Source: Motiliproteus sp. MSK22-1 (GTDB lineage: Bacteria > Pseudomonadota > Gammaproteobacteria > Pseudomonadales > Balneatricaceae). From it: DNA of 64,000 nucleotides. A program made the translations under genes and the position numbers. The notes beneath the pieces were generated by a model, which did not search any database, had not been told where the DNA came from, and saw only the letters and a list, made by a program, of their open reading frames with translations. Shown piece by piece: positions 25,445 to 34,104 of this stretch. Numbering within the stretch: the stretch's first letter is position 1; every line of letters starts with the position of its first letter. Where the stretch lies: NCBI RefSeq assembly GCF_001968815.1, contig NZ_MIEQ01000044.1, positions 186,001 through 250,000 on the forward strand, given 5' to 3'.

Positions 25445-27487
25445 TCAAAGTGTGCGTAGTAAACGCTTCATCCGCGATAAAGTGGCTTGTTGACTCCCCT
25501 CTCCATTGGAAGAGTAATTCGATGAGTAAGTAGCTTGCGTATACAAATCTGTTAACTCCTCCATTTCAGAAGCCTTGTCCGGATATTTTTTGATTAATCG
25601 TTGCAGGTATTCGCCAGCAGATTCTCCCGGCATCCGTCTGATACCCTTAGCAGCCATTCTTTTGCAGAACTTCAGATAAATTTGTAGCAGCGGATCGCGG
25701 GAATGACCCCGTCGATTTAAGAACAGCAGTCCAGCAAGCCCTAGCAGCACCAGTGTGGTTAACAGCACCATAATGAGCCCCAGCTTTTTGAAGTCTACAG
25801 GCCCCAGTAACCTGGAAAGAAAATCAGCCTGTAGTTTAGCATCGTAGCCTAACACTGACCGATGCCAGGCAAAGTTGACGTAATCCCAAGCAAAGCGAAA
25901 CTGCGTCAGCCAGTTGATACTCCGGTAGCGGAGCGGTGACAACACAGAGTCTTCAAGAAAACTCTGCTCCTCAGAAAGCGCTTCTTCTACCCCCTGCTCA
26001 ACCCGGGAGGGGGCTATCACTGCCGTGGGATCGGCTCTTTTCCATCCTTGCCCCGGAAGCCATACTTCTGCCCAGGCATGGGCATCGAATTGATGGACCA
26101 GCAAATGCCCACCGAGAGGATTAATCTCTCCTCCTTGATAACCCGCTACAATTCGTGCCGGAATGCCGGCAGAACGCATTAGATAGACAAAGGCACCGGC
26201 ATAATGGCTACAAAACCCCTGCCTGGTCTCAAATAAAAACTGATCTATACGGTCGCCGGTCAAGCGCGGAGGCCTAAGCGTGTAGCTGAAGGTTTTTTCT
26301 GAAAAGAACGTTAAAACCTGAGTAACGTAGCTGCTTGCCGTCTTTGATTGCTTAAGTAATCTTTCTGCGAGCTGTCGGCTACGAGGATTTCCTGTTTCGG
26401 GGAGCTGCAGATTTCGCTGAGCCAACCACCGGGGAAGGCTGGTATCAAGACTAAATCTGAGATCTGAGCTAACCGAATAGCTGAACGGTTGGCTTATCGG
26501 AGTGTCAGACAGCAATCGAAAATCACGACTAAAACCAACACGCCTGTTTTCACTGCGGGCGGCCGGCAGTGCAAACAACCAACGTTTATCCGTAGGTTCC
26601 ATAATGACACGGTATCGATACTGATCTCCCTGAAAGCGGACACTCGCCTGCCAGGGAATTCCTTCTCCGTTAAAGCCAGCCACCATCGGTTCGCGATCCA
26701 TCAAACTTTGCTCATTATTGGATACTCCACGACTCCAGGTCGCGCCATCATAGTGATCCAGAACCAAGCCTCGCCAATATAGCTTGGAGGTGTCGGGTAT
26801 ACTTCCCTCAAATTCCACTCTAAAAGCAAGCTCTGGTGACCGACTAAGCTCAGCAATATCTCCTGGTGTAATGCGATCACTTAATCCCGTTTTTGCCCGA
26901 CTCCCACTCAGATCCAATGACCAAAGGGGTGCAACACGCGGAACAAACACAAATAAAACCAACATCAACGGTATACTTTGAAGCAGAAGCTTAAAGGCCC
27001 GACGGGCTGTTCGCTTGGGATCAGTCTGCAAAGGTGTCTGATTCAGGCCGATTAATGCCGCCGTAACCATAAAGCAAACCAGCAACAAATAGCCCGCACT
27101 AAGCATTGATTGAGTATAAAAAAACGCCGTAGCGACCACAAAGAACCCGAGTACAACGACTGTAAACGCATCCTTACGGTTATGAGTTTCAAGTAATTTG
27201 AAGCAAAATCCCAGAATTAACAGCGCAGTACCTGCATCGGGCCCAAACAGAGTTCCATAATGCCCTAAAACAGCCGCAAAACTGGAAAATACCAACAGTG
27301 CTTTTATCCATCGACCAGGCAGTTTCCAGCGGCTACGATAAACCATAATTCGCCAGCTACCGCATAACAAACAGACCGCGATTACCCAGAGTGGCAACCG
27401 GGAAAAATGAGGAGCAATACCGGCAAACATTGAAGCCAACAGCCAGACCAGACTATTTCGTGGAATCGGCTGACTATTCTCCATCAT
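25445..27487 (-). CDS. tgpA: TgpA-like membrane transglutaminase
   Basis: A 680-residue inner-membrane protein. Five or six N-terminal helices (about 10-190, DUF3488) precede a periplasmic transglutaminase domain. The catalytic triad is visible as C426 (TRQGFCSHYAGAF), H470 (DAHAWAEVW) and D486 (RADPTAV). Another membrane helix lies near 560-580 (LGLIMVLLTTLVLLGLAGLLF), then a cytoplasmic DUF4129-like tail. TgpA is essential in Pseudomonas aeruginosa, with an unknown substrate. Its start overlaps the DUF58 stop by four bases, in the order moxR-DUF58-tgpA. Confidence 0.93.
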   Translation of the reverse strand: MMENSQPIPRNSLVWLLASMFAGIAPHFSRLPLWVIAVCLLCGSWRIMVYRSRWKLPGRWIKALLVFSSFAAVLGHYGTLFGPDAGTALLILGFCFKLLETHNRKDAFTVVVLGFFVVATAFFYTQSMLSAGYLLLVCFMVTAALIGLNQTPLQTDPKRTARRAFKLLLQSIPLMLVLFVFVPRVAPLWSLDLSGSRAKTGLSDRITPGDIAELSRSPELAFRVEFEGSIPDTSKLYWRGLVLDHYDGATWSRGVSNNEQSLMDREPMVAGFNGEGIPWQASVRFQGDQYRYRVIMEPTDKRWLFALPAARSENRRVGFSRDFRLLSDTPISQPFSYSVSSDLRFSLDTSLPRWLAQRNLQLPETGNPRSRQLAERLLKQSKTASSYVTQVLTFFSEKTFSYTLRPPRLTGDRIDQFLFETRQGFCSHYAGAFVYLMRSAGIPARIVAGYQGGEINPLGGHLLVHQFDAHAWAEVWLPGQGWKRADPTAVIAPSRVEQGVEEALSEEQSFLEDSVLSPLRYRSINWLTQFRFAWDYVNFAWHRSVLGYDAKLQADFLSRLLGPVDFKKLGLIMVLLTTLVLLGLAGLLFLNRRGHSRDPLLQIYLKFCKRMAAKGIRRMPGESAGEYLQRLIKKYPDKASEMEELTDLYTQATYSSNYSSNGEGSQQATLSRMKRLLRTL

Positions 27488-28494
27488 TCAGCCTCACCGA
27501 CGTTTACCCGTTTATGATCCAAGTCTCCCAGACCATAGCAAGCTAGCCTCTCAAGACATTCACTGCGGTGCAGCTCTCCCCTTGCTGGACGAATTTCAAC
27601 ACCGGGTAGACGGAGACCAAACGTTCGCCCCTCATCACTGAGCTGAGTAACCCAATAGCAGAGCCGGGACAACCTTTCTTCAATTGCTAAACCCGCAAAG
27701 GCCTCCCAATCCAGCCAGTGTTCATGATCCTCCTGACCGACAAAAACTTTTGAGTACATATCCCCGGTACGTGCGTACGTTTTCCAGGCGACATTACGGG
27801 GACTATCCCCAGCAACATATGTTTTCAGTCCATCAAAGTCATCACTACCCTCATGTAACAGACGCTCACCATCCAAACCTGCGCCTTCATTTCGTCTTGG
27901 GTAGTCATTGATTCTGGGCTTTGGATAAACCAGACAGCTTGTATCAAGGTCAATCCAGCTCCAGGCTCGCAGCAAACCGAGGGGGAAACGGGTTTCAATC
28001 TTTAATCGCGGCGGTGAATAATACCCTCTCTGGTTTACCGGTAATAACATCCGCACTGATAACTCTTGATCACCTATCAGATTCACTGCCTGGGGCTTAC
28101 CCTCCCCCCAGTAAAACCAGATAGCCTCATAGTCCTGCTCGCCTTCAGAATTCAGGTTAAGGGTAAATACCGCCTCTTCCCCGACAAAAGCATTCTGGCT
28201 ACGCCCAGCGCTGATTTGAAGCCCTGACAGGTTGCCATAAGTATGCAGAATGGATACAAGAAATAGACTTACCAACAGAAAAGAAACACCAAGAATCAGG
28301 CTGTTAGCATAGTTTATCCCGCCCACGAAGATAGCGGCCAGCATCAACAGAAAACCGATACCGTCTCGCGTAGGAATAATAAATATTCGCTGCTGGTTTA
28401 ATGTTAAAGAACGAGTCTTCGGCGATCGCCGTTCAAGCCAGCTTTCAGACCAGCTGTTCAACAGTTGTTTTGGGCGTTGCAATAAGGCAATCAT
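27484..28494 (-). CDS. DUF58 membrane protein (TgpA operon)
   Basis: The 336-residue protein has two N-terminal membrane helices (about 42-82, IGFLLMLAAIFVGGINYANS then LILGVSFLLVSLFLVSI). It carries the DUF58 motif LLHEGSDDFDGLKTYVAGDS followed by PRNVAWKTYARTGDM (about 210-245). Unlike the soluble DUF58 protein at 10427-11404, it is membrane-anchored and precedes tgpA. The MoxR ATPase encoded just upstream (13 bases away) is its likely partner. The module is conserved in gammaproteobacteria. Confidence 0.92.
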   Translation of the reverse strand: MIALLQRPKQLLNSWSESWLERRSPKTRSLTLNQQRIFIIPTRDGIGFLLMLAAIFVGGINYANSLILGVSFLLVSLFLVSILHTYGNLSGLQISAGRSQNAFVGEEAVFTLNLNSEGEQDYEAIWFYWGEGKPQAVNLIGDQELSVRMLLPVNQRGYYSPPRLKIETRFPLGLLRAWSWIDLDTSCLVYPKPRINDYPRRNEGAGLDGERLLHEGSDDFDGLKTYVAGDSPRNVAWKTYARTGDMYSKVFVGQEDHEHWLDWEAFAGLAIEERLSRLCYWVTQLSDEGRTFGLRLPGVEIRPARGELHRSECLERLACYGLGDLDHKRVNVGEAE

Positions 28495-28507
28495 GGTTGC
28501 GCTCCTG

Positions 28508-29506
28508 CTACTCCAATACGTCTACAGCGTCTATTAACTGCCTGGTTAAGGTGATACCCCTATGGCCACTATGACCTCGTCCACCTCTCAAACGATGCTC
28601 TGCCACACAGGGCAGTACCTGTTGAACATCTTCAGGGATAACATAATCCCGTCCTTCAATCAGCGCCCAAGCCCTGGCACTGCGAACCAGAGCAAGTGCG
28701 CCTCGAGGAGAAAGGCCGAAATCAAAATCACTGCATTGGCGACTGAAATGCACTAAGCGCTGAACATAATCCAACAGGGGATCAGCAACCAAAATAGATT
28801 CGACACGCTGCTGAATTAGCCTTAACTGGTCTAAACCCAGTATTTGCTTTAATTCCGAAATACTCTCTCTTGGATTACTTCCTTGAAGTATTCTACGCTC
28901 TGCCTCATGAGCAGGGTATCCAAGTTCGATGCGCATCAGGAAGCGATCCAGTTGCGACTCAGGCAGAGGAAAAGTTCCGGTCTGACTGATAGGGTTTTGA
29001 GTAGCAATCACAAAAAAAGGGACAGGCAAAGGATGAGTCGTACCGTCAACTGAAACCTGACGCTCTTCCATGGCTTCCAGCAATGCGCTTTGTGCTTTCG
29101 GAGTAGCCCGGTTGATTTCATCAGCAAGCAACAGCTGAGAAAAAACAGGCCCTGGCTGAAACTCGAAGCGCTGTTCCCGACCATCAAAAATAGGAGCCCC
29201 GATAATGTCTGCCGGTAAAAGATCACTGGTGAACTGAATACGCTTAAAACTGAATCCAAGAACCCCTGCCAGCGTATGGGCCAAGGTAGTCTTTCCCATA
29301 CCGGGAAGATCTTCTATCAAAAGATGCCCATTGGCGAATAAGCAAGCCAATGCCAGTCGCACCTGATGAGTCTTACCCATCACCACGGTTTCAACTTCAG
29401 AAACCATGGCATTAATCAAGTCATGGTAGTCAGAACTGTCGTGAGATGGCTGCTCAATTGATTTGATTGAAACGTCTTGCTTCCGACCATAAATACCGTT
29501 GAGCAT
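28508..29506 (-). CDS. MoxR-family AAA+ ATPase (TgpA operon)
   Basis: The 332-residue AAA+ ATPase has Walker A LPGMGKTTLA (about residue 68), the FTSDLLPADIIGAPIF segment, Walker B LLLADEINRATPKAQSALLE and sensor-1 ATQNPISQTGTFPLPESQLD. It is a different MoxR subgroup from the one at 11482, which has GLAKT in Walker A. The first 30 residues are polar and poorly conserved. The ATG has GGAAT upstream. It heads moxR-DUF58-tgpA. Confidence 0.93.
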   Translation of the reverse strand: MLNGIYGRKQDVSIKSIEQPSHDSSDYHDLINAMVSEVETVVMGKTHQVRLALACLFANGHLLIEDLPGMGKTTLAHTLAGVLGFSFKRIQFTSDLLPADIIGAPIFDGREQRFEFQPGPVFSQLLLADEINRATPKAQSALLEAMEERQVSVDGTTHPLPVPFFVIATQNPISQTGTFPLPESQLDRFLMRIELGYPAHEAERRILQGSNPRESISELKQILGLDQLRLIQQRVESILVADPLLDYVQRLVHFSRQCSDFDFGLSPRGALALVRSARAWALIEGRDYVIPEDVQQVLPCVAEHRLRGGRGHSGHRGITLTRQLIDAVDVLE

Positions 29507-29577
29507 ATTAATTCCAATCCTTGATTAAATTCTAATTTTAGACAGCATAACTCTGCGGGCTGCGGCTAATCCATGAC

Positions 29578-31218
29578 CTAGCGCAGCGCTTCTATCAGTT
29601 GTTGCTGCGTGAAGGCCAAAACCTCCAGGGACTCCTTACGCCCTCTGACACTAACCTGGTACTGGCCAGCCCCAGCCAGCCCAACCCCTCCTCGCTCAGC
29701 GGTAATTCTGGATACCACTAACGGAACGGTATGGACTTTAGTCTCTGCCTCCAGCCGAGCTGCAATATTTACTGTATCGCCCACGGCGGATACGATCGGC
29801 GTTAACGGAGGTCCCATGGTTCCGACGATTGCTTCACCACTGTGTATGCCTATACCGACTTTAAGCGGCGCATCAAGTTCAAGATTCAGGCGATTATTTA
29901 AACGTTCCAACTCAGCTAACATTGCCGCAGCACCGCTAATGGCCTCTCGACAGCCTGTCGCCAAATCTGTTTCCAGACCATACAGAGCCATCAGTCCATC
30001 GCCATTAAATTGAGCGTAGTGGCCATTTGTTTGAGCAAGAGCACTCACCATTGCTGAAAAAAACTGGTTGAGTATAAATACCACATCATAGGGCAGACGC
30101 AGCTCCCCTAAAGCGGTTGAACCTCTGAGATCAACAAACAACACTGCAACCTGTTGCTCCTTCCCTTCAACTCCCCCGGGTTTTCGCACATAATCCGAAC
30201 TTCTTTCCGGTGGAATCAACGGCACAATACTAATATCCTGGTCTACATGAAGCTGACAAGCCAGACGAACATTAGGATCAGCCTTTATTCCAGCCAACGC
30301 ATTGTTCTCCTCCATTTCCGCAGGCTGCAAATTTTCCTGCCCCCCTATAACCCTCACTCGACAGGTCGTACAGCGAGCCCGCCCGCCACAAACAGATGAA
30401 TGGGGAACACCCGCCTGCCTCAAAGCTTCCAAAAGGGTAGCTCCGACGGGGGCCTTCAAATTACCCGCAGTGGGATGAACAATATTTACTGAGCCAAATT
30501 TTACCCGGTACCTCACTCGCAGGTACCGGGCCAGGACCACCAGGAGAACAGATAAAACGAAAATCAACCACATTGTTGGTTCGATACCCTGGATCAGCTC
30601 CATCTGCTGAGGGTACAGCTCATTCAGACTGGCAAAACGTTTTTCAAGATCGATCTTACCGACTTCAAACGATACACGAACAAAACCCAGTAGTGCGAGA
30701 ATAGGAAGTAATGTGGCCAATAACTGCCAAAATGGTAACCATCGAACATAGGCTGGCTTCAGTCTTAACCAGTAATGCAATCCGATTAATAAATGTCCCC
30801 ATACCACGATAACCAACAAAGTTTGCTTGGTCACCAAGCCAGCACTTGACCATATCGCTCCAATTACCACCTCGTAATCCACACTAACATCCAATATCCC
30901 GGCAACGGCCCTGGTTCCCACCACATGACTGAAAATAAGAGGAGGGATACTAAGTCCAAGAAGCAGCTGCATCATCTCCCAGGTGGGCAGCTTTAATGTA
31001 TTCCGACGATAGAGAGAACTCAACGCAAGACCAAAATGAGTCAGTACAGAACCATAGAGTAAAAAGGTCGACAGGGGATAATGCCAGAAAGCAACAAAGG
31101 GCTTCCGATAAGCTTCCATCCACGCCAGAGATATAAGCCCAAGGCTATGATTTGTCAGGTGCAATATCACAAATAAAGCCATCACCAGACCAGTGGCAAG
31201 ACGCAGTTTTTTCTCCAT
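29578..31218 (-). CDS. Membrane cytochrome-b-like/2Fe-2S ferredoxin/class III cyclase fusion
   Basis: The 546-residue protein has three parts. Residues 1-235 hold about six membrane helices, with His at 20, 24, 61, 98, 142 and 148 recalling diheme fumarate-reductase-type cytochrome b subunits. Residues about 245-335 form a 2Fe-2S ferredoxin with C277, C283, C286 and C321. Residues about 355-545 form a class III adenylate/guanylate cyclase with metal aspartates D363 (FVDLRGST) and D407 (FNGDGL), plus VGDTVNIAARLE. The likely role is a cyclase whose output follows membrane redox state. Product (cAMP or cGMP) and heme binding are inferences. It is transcribed away from the downstream pilU gene. 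Confidence 0.85.
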   Translation of the reverse strand: MEKKLRLATGLVMALFVILHLTNHSLGLISLAWMEAYRKPFVAFWHYPLSTFLLYGSVLTHFGLALSSLYRRNTLKLPTWEMMQLLLGLSIPPLIFSHVVGTRAVAGILDVSVDYEVVIGAIWSSAGLVTKQTLLVIVVWGHLLIGLHYWLRLKPAYVRWLPFWQLLATLLPILALLGFVRVSFEVGKIDLEKRFASLNELYPQQMELIQGIEPTMWLIFVLSVLLVVLARYLRVRYRVKFGSVNIVHPTAGNLKAPVGATLLEALRQAGVPHSSVCGGRARCTTCRVRVIGGQENLQPAEMEENNALAGIKADPNVRLACQLHVDQDISIVPLIPPERSSDYVRKPGGVEGKEQQVAVLFVDLRGSTALGELRLPYDVVFILNQFFSAMVSALAQTNGHYAQFNGDGLMALYGLETDLATGCREAISGAAAMLAELERLNNRLNLELDAPLKVGIGIHSGEAIVGTMGPPLTPIVSAVGDTVNIAARLEAETKVHTVPLVVSRITAERGGVGLAGAGQYQVSVRGRKESLEVLAFTQQQLIEALR

Positions 31219-31613
31219 TCTAAATCCTTACTTGGGTGATCGTCTGCTTTCCAATCAGATCTGTATCAATTCATTGGGGACCCTAAAACCCATTGAATAA
31301 ACGGCAAGCTGTAAACCTTAACTCCCCCCCTTCTTTTTTCATCCCCCTGTATATGGTTTGCAACCAGTGTGTGGTCTCAATAACCGGTTGTTGACAACCG
31401 CCAGCAGTAAAGCTCCCCATCGTTATACTTTTTGGGACTCGGATATTCTTTCAGTGAAGATAACGGTATAAATAACATCAATGAGTAGTTTCCCAGTATA
31501 TTTATTAACGATACTGGTGATCTCTTCAAGGAAAGGTCTAGAATTAATCCGCCAGTTACAGACAAGGTCGGCGATATACAACTGGCCTTAAAAATTTTTC
31601 ACATGGAATAAGT
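31219..31613. other. Divergent gap between cyclase and pilU
   Basis: A 395-base intergenic region. The minus-strand frame 31377-31565 has no motif or plausible start and was not accepted. Promoters for the cyclase gene and for the pilU-like gene should lie here; none could be called with confidence. Confidence 0.35.
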
Positions 31614-32843
31614 ATGTCTGAAGAACTCGATAAATACTTGGAAAAGATGGTGGAACTTGAGGGTGCTGATTTATTTCTGTCAACGAATGCGCGTCCAAGT
31701 TCAAAAGTACACGGAAAGATGGTCCCTCTCGCTGATGACGTTATGGTCAGAGGCCGTATTAAAGAGATAGCATATGCGATTATGAACGAGAAACAGATCA
31801 GGGAGTTTGAAGAACGACCTGAAATGAACCTTGCTTTATCGAAACCCGGCCTGGGCCGCTTCAGAGTTAATATCTTTCGGCAACGGCATGAGTACTCCAT
31901 GGTTATTCGTTCCATAGCAACAGAAATACCGGACGCAAAATCTCTGGGGCTCCCCAAGGTCCTCAAAAACTTAATCATGGAAAAACGAGGACTTATCCTG
32001 TTTGTAGGTGGCACTGGCTCAGGCAAATCAACTTCCCTTGCATCATTGATTGATCACCGAAACAGAAATAGCTCCGGCCACATCATAACAATCGAAGACC
32101 CTGTCGAATTCGTCCATTCCCATAAGCAATCAATAATCAATCAACGTGAAGTGGGAGTCGACACCCTTAATTATGAAGACGCGCTTGAAAATACTCTCAG
32201 GCAAGCTCCGGACGTCATTCTGATTGGTGAAATACGTAGCGCAGAAACAATGGAATATGCACTTGCGTTTGCTGAAACAGGACATCTTTGTCTCTCCACC
32301 TTACACGCCAACAACGCCAACCAGGCTCTGGGGCGAATAATCAACTTCTTCCCTCAGGAGCGACACAATCAACTGTTTCTTGATCTTTCACTAAACATGA
32401 AAGGAGTGATATCACAGCGACTGTTACCGACTAAGGATGGTAAAAGAGCCGCAGCCATAGAGGTACTGTTAGGCTCGCCCAGAGTTAATGACATGATTAA
32501 GCACGGAAGAATAGATGAGATAAAGGAAGTGATGGAAAAATCAGCGAACCAGGGTATGCAAACTTTTGATATGGCGCTTTTTAATCTCTGGAAAACCGGC
32601 AAGATCAAAGCTGAAGACGCACTGAAGAATTCCGACTCGAAAACAAATCTGGCACTGAAAATGCGACTGGCGGCACAAAAGAAACCCGAAGCTGGAGCAA
32701 CCCCAGATGGACAAAGTGATGAAAGTGAGCAGCCCGATCAGGCATCAGCACCTAAAATGGCTTTATCGTTGGAAATGGATGATGAAGACGATAAAGATGA
32801 TTCCAATTCAACCCATGATGATCCTTCGTCAACTAACGGCTAG
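31614..32843 (+). CDS. pilU: PilU-like type IV pilus retraction ATPase
   Basis: A 409-residue PilT/PilU-family secretion ATPase that works at the pilus base during twitching. It has Walker A GGTGSGKST (132-140), the Asp box ITIEDPVEFVH, Walker B LRQAPDVILIGEIRSAET and the His box STLHANNANQAL. The LRQAPDVILIGE and HANNANQAL forms and the long C-terminus favour PilU or a PilT2-like paralogue over PilT. The last ~55 residues are an acidic, low-complexity tail. ATG has GGAAT five bases upstream. No pilT sits beside it. Confidence 0.9.
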   Translation: MSEELDKYLEKMVELEGADLFLSTNARPSSKVHGKMVPLADDVMVRGRIKEIAYAIMNEKQIREFEERPEMNLALSKPGLGRFRVNIFRQRHEYSMVIRSIATEIPDAKSLGLPKVLKNLIMEKRGLILFVGGTGSGKSTSLASLIDHRNRNSSGHIITIEDPVEFVHSHKQSIINQREVGVDTLNYEDALENTLRQAPDVILIGEIRSAETMEYALAFAETGHLCLSTLHANNANQALGRIINFFPQERHNQLFLDLSLNMKGVISQRLLPTKDGKRAAAIEVLLGSPRVNDMIKHGRIDEIKEVMEKSANQGMQTFDMALFNLWKTGKIKAEDALKNSDSKTNLALKMRLAAQKKPEAGATPDGQSDESEQPDQASAPKMALSLEMDDEDDKDDSNSTHDDPSSTNG

Positions 32844-32856
32844 ATCAGTTGACGAA
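32826..32856 (+). terminator. Hairpin overlapping the pilU stop
   Basis: Arms TTCGTCAACT (32826-32835) and AGTTGACGAA (32847-32856) form a perfect 10-bp stem that encloses the pilU TAG stop. No T-run follows, so it may attenuate rather than end transcription into the GGDEF gene 89 bases on. Confidence 0.45.
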
Positions 32857-32945
32857 AATACCTTAATAGAGGAGATTTCAACGGGGTTATGCACTAGACT
32901 GACTGAATAATAAGTAAGACTATAACCTCAGAAATAGGGCCACAA

Positions 32946-33980
32946 ATGCTGGATAGGGACAAATGGATCCTCGAAGTAAAGCAAAGCACGATCTCCCTGG
33001 ATAAATGGCAGGATACCGTTGATCTGCTGGCCAGGCTATTCCACGCGCCCTCCTGCTTTGTGTTACAGTTCAATCAGCAGGGTTATCAAATTGCCATCAG
33101 CAGTCAACAGGAAAGCAACCCTTATCTAAGTGGAAACCTTATCCCTTCTGATAGCAATACTATCCACCGTCAGGTTATCAATGATATTCGTGAGCTTTAT
33201 GTTCCCAATGCTCACGCTTTCAATAGTCACGCATCTGAAAGGACTGGTGAGCAGACTTGCTGGTCCGGATTCCCTGAAATTGCCGAAGAAGGATTCGTTT
33301 CCTATCTTGGGTTACCGCTACTGTGGCCCAACGGCATTCCTTTTGGCGTGCTCTGCATAATGGATTATCGTGCCACCGAATACAGGGAACCCTATTTCGA
33401 ACTGATCAATTCCTTTAGAAATCAGATTGAATCAGATCTTCAACTACTGGTCAGTGAGCACGAACTAAATCAGCTGAGTCTTACCGACGATTTAACCGGG
33501 ATTTATAACAGACGAGGCTTCGACACTCTCGCCCAATATAAACTCAGCGTTGCCAAGCGTTATGGACACACCTTTGGGCTGATGTATTTTGATCTCGATA
33601 ACCTTCGCTCAATCAACGATCAACTTGGCTATGAAACGGGAGACCAGGCTATTATTGCTTTGGCGAATGCCTTGGGAAGCGAGCTGCGCGATTCAGATAT
33701 TGCGGCCCGTATCGGTGATGACGAATTTGCGGCTTTGGTCTTTGTTAGCCAGTCGCAGGATCTGGAAAATATTGCCGTCCGTATTCAGAAAAAACTCAAC
33801 TTGTTAAAACAATGCAGAGACAGCTTACCTCCCATCACCACAAGTGTTGGAGCCAAGTGTTATCAGGCAGATACGGAGCTGGATATTTCAACCATGCTAT
33901 CCGAAGTAGATAGGATGATGTTCAACATTAAACACCAGAAGAAATTAGCCTCGATGTCCAATCTGTCACCAAGGCATTAG
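32946..33980 (+). CDS. GAF-GGDEF protein, probable diguanylate cyclase
   Basis: The 344-residue protein has a GAF-like sensor domain (about 15-165, with YLGLPLLWPNGIPFGVLCIM) and a GGDEF domain (about 178-340). The signature is RIGDDEF (GDDEF at 257-261), so the second glycine of GGDEF is replaced by Asp. Other key positions look intact: LTDDLTGIYNRRGF, D216 in FDLDNL, and an inhibitory-site RDSD at 248-251, exactly five residues before the signature. It may make c-di-GMP with altered activity or act as a binding protein. It follows the pilU-like gene on the same strand. Confidence 0.88.
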   Translation: MLDRDKWILEVKQSTISLDKWQDTVDLLARLFHAPSCFVLQFNQQGYQIAISSQQESNPYLSGNLIPSDSNTIHRQVINDIRELYVPNAHAFNSHASERTGEQTCWSGFPEIAEEGFVSYLGLPLLWPNGIPFGVLCIMDYRATEYREPYFELINSFRNQIESDLQLLVSEHELNQLSLTDDLTGIYNRRGFDTLAQYKLSVAKRYGHTFGLMYFDLDNLRSINDQLGYETGDQAIIALANALGSELRDSDIAARIGDDEFAALVFVSQSQDLENIAVRIQKKLNLLKQCRDSLPPITTSVGAKCYQADTELDISTMLSEVDRMMFNIKHQKKLASMSNLSPRH

Positions 33981-34054
33981 CTTAGTAATAATCAGTTATA
34001 CGCTTAATCTATGGACCCAATCCACTTCTGGCCTTTATTGATTGCGATCCGCTC

Positions 34055-34085
34055 CAGGGAAATTACTTTAGTGTATATTTCCCTG
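34055..34085. terminator. Bidirectional terminator-like hairpin
   Basis: CAGGGAAAT (34055-34063) and ATTTCCCTG (34077-34085) form a perfect 9-bp stem with a 13-base loop, placed between the converging GGDEF and sthA genes. The A/T ends of the stem could serve as short U-tracts in both directions. Confidence 0.5.
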
Positions 34086-34104
34086 CAAAGCGGTTGTACC
34101 GGTA

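Noticed and set aside
31556-32026. Minus-strand frame of 156 codons opposite pilU
   Set aside because: Antisense to the conserved N-terminal half of the PilU-like ATPase; no motif.
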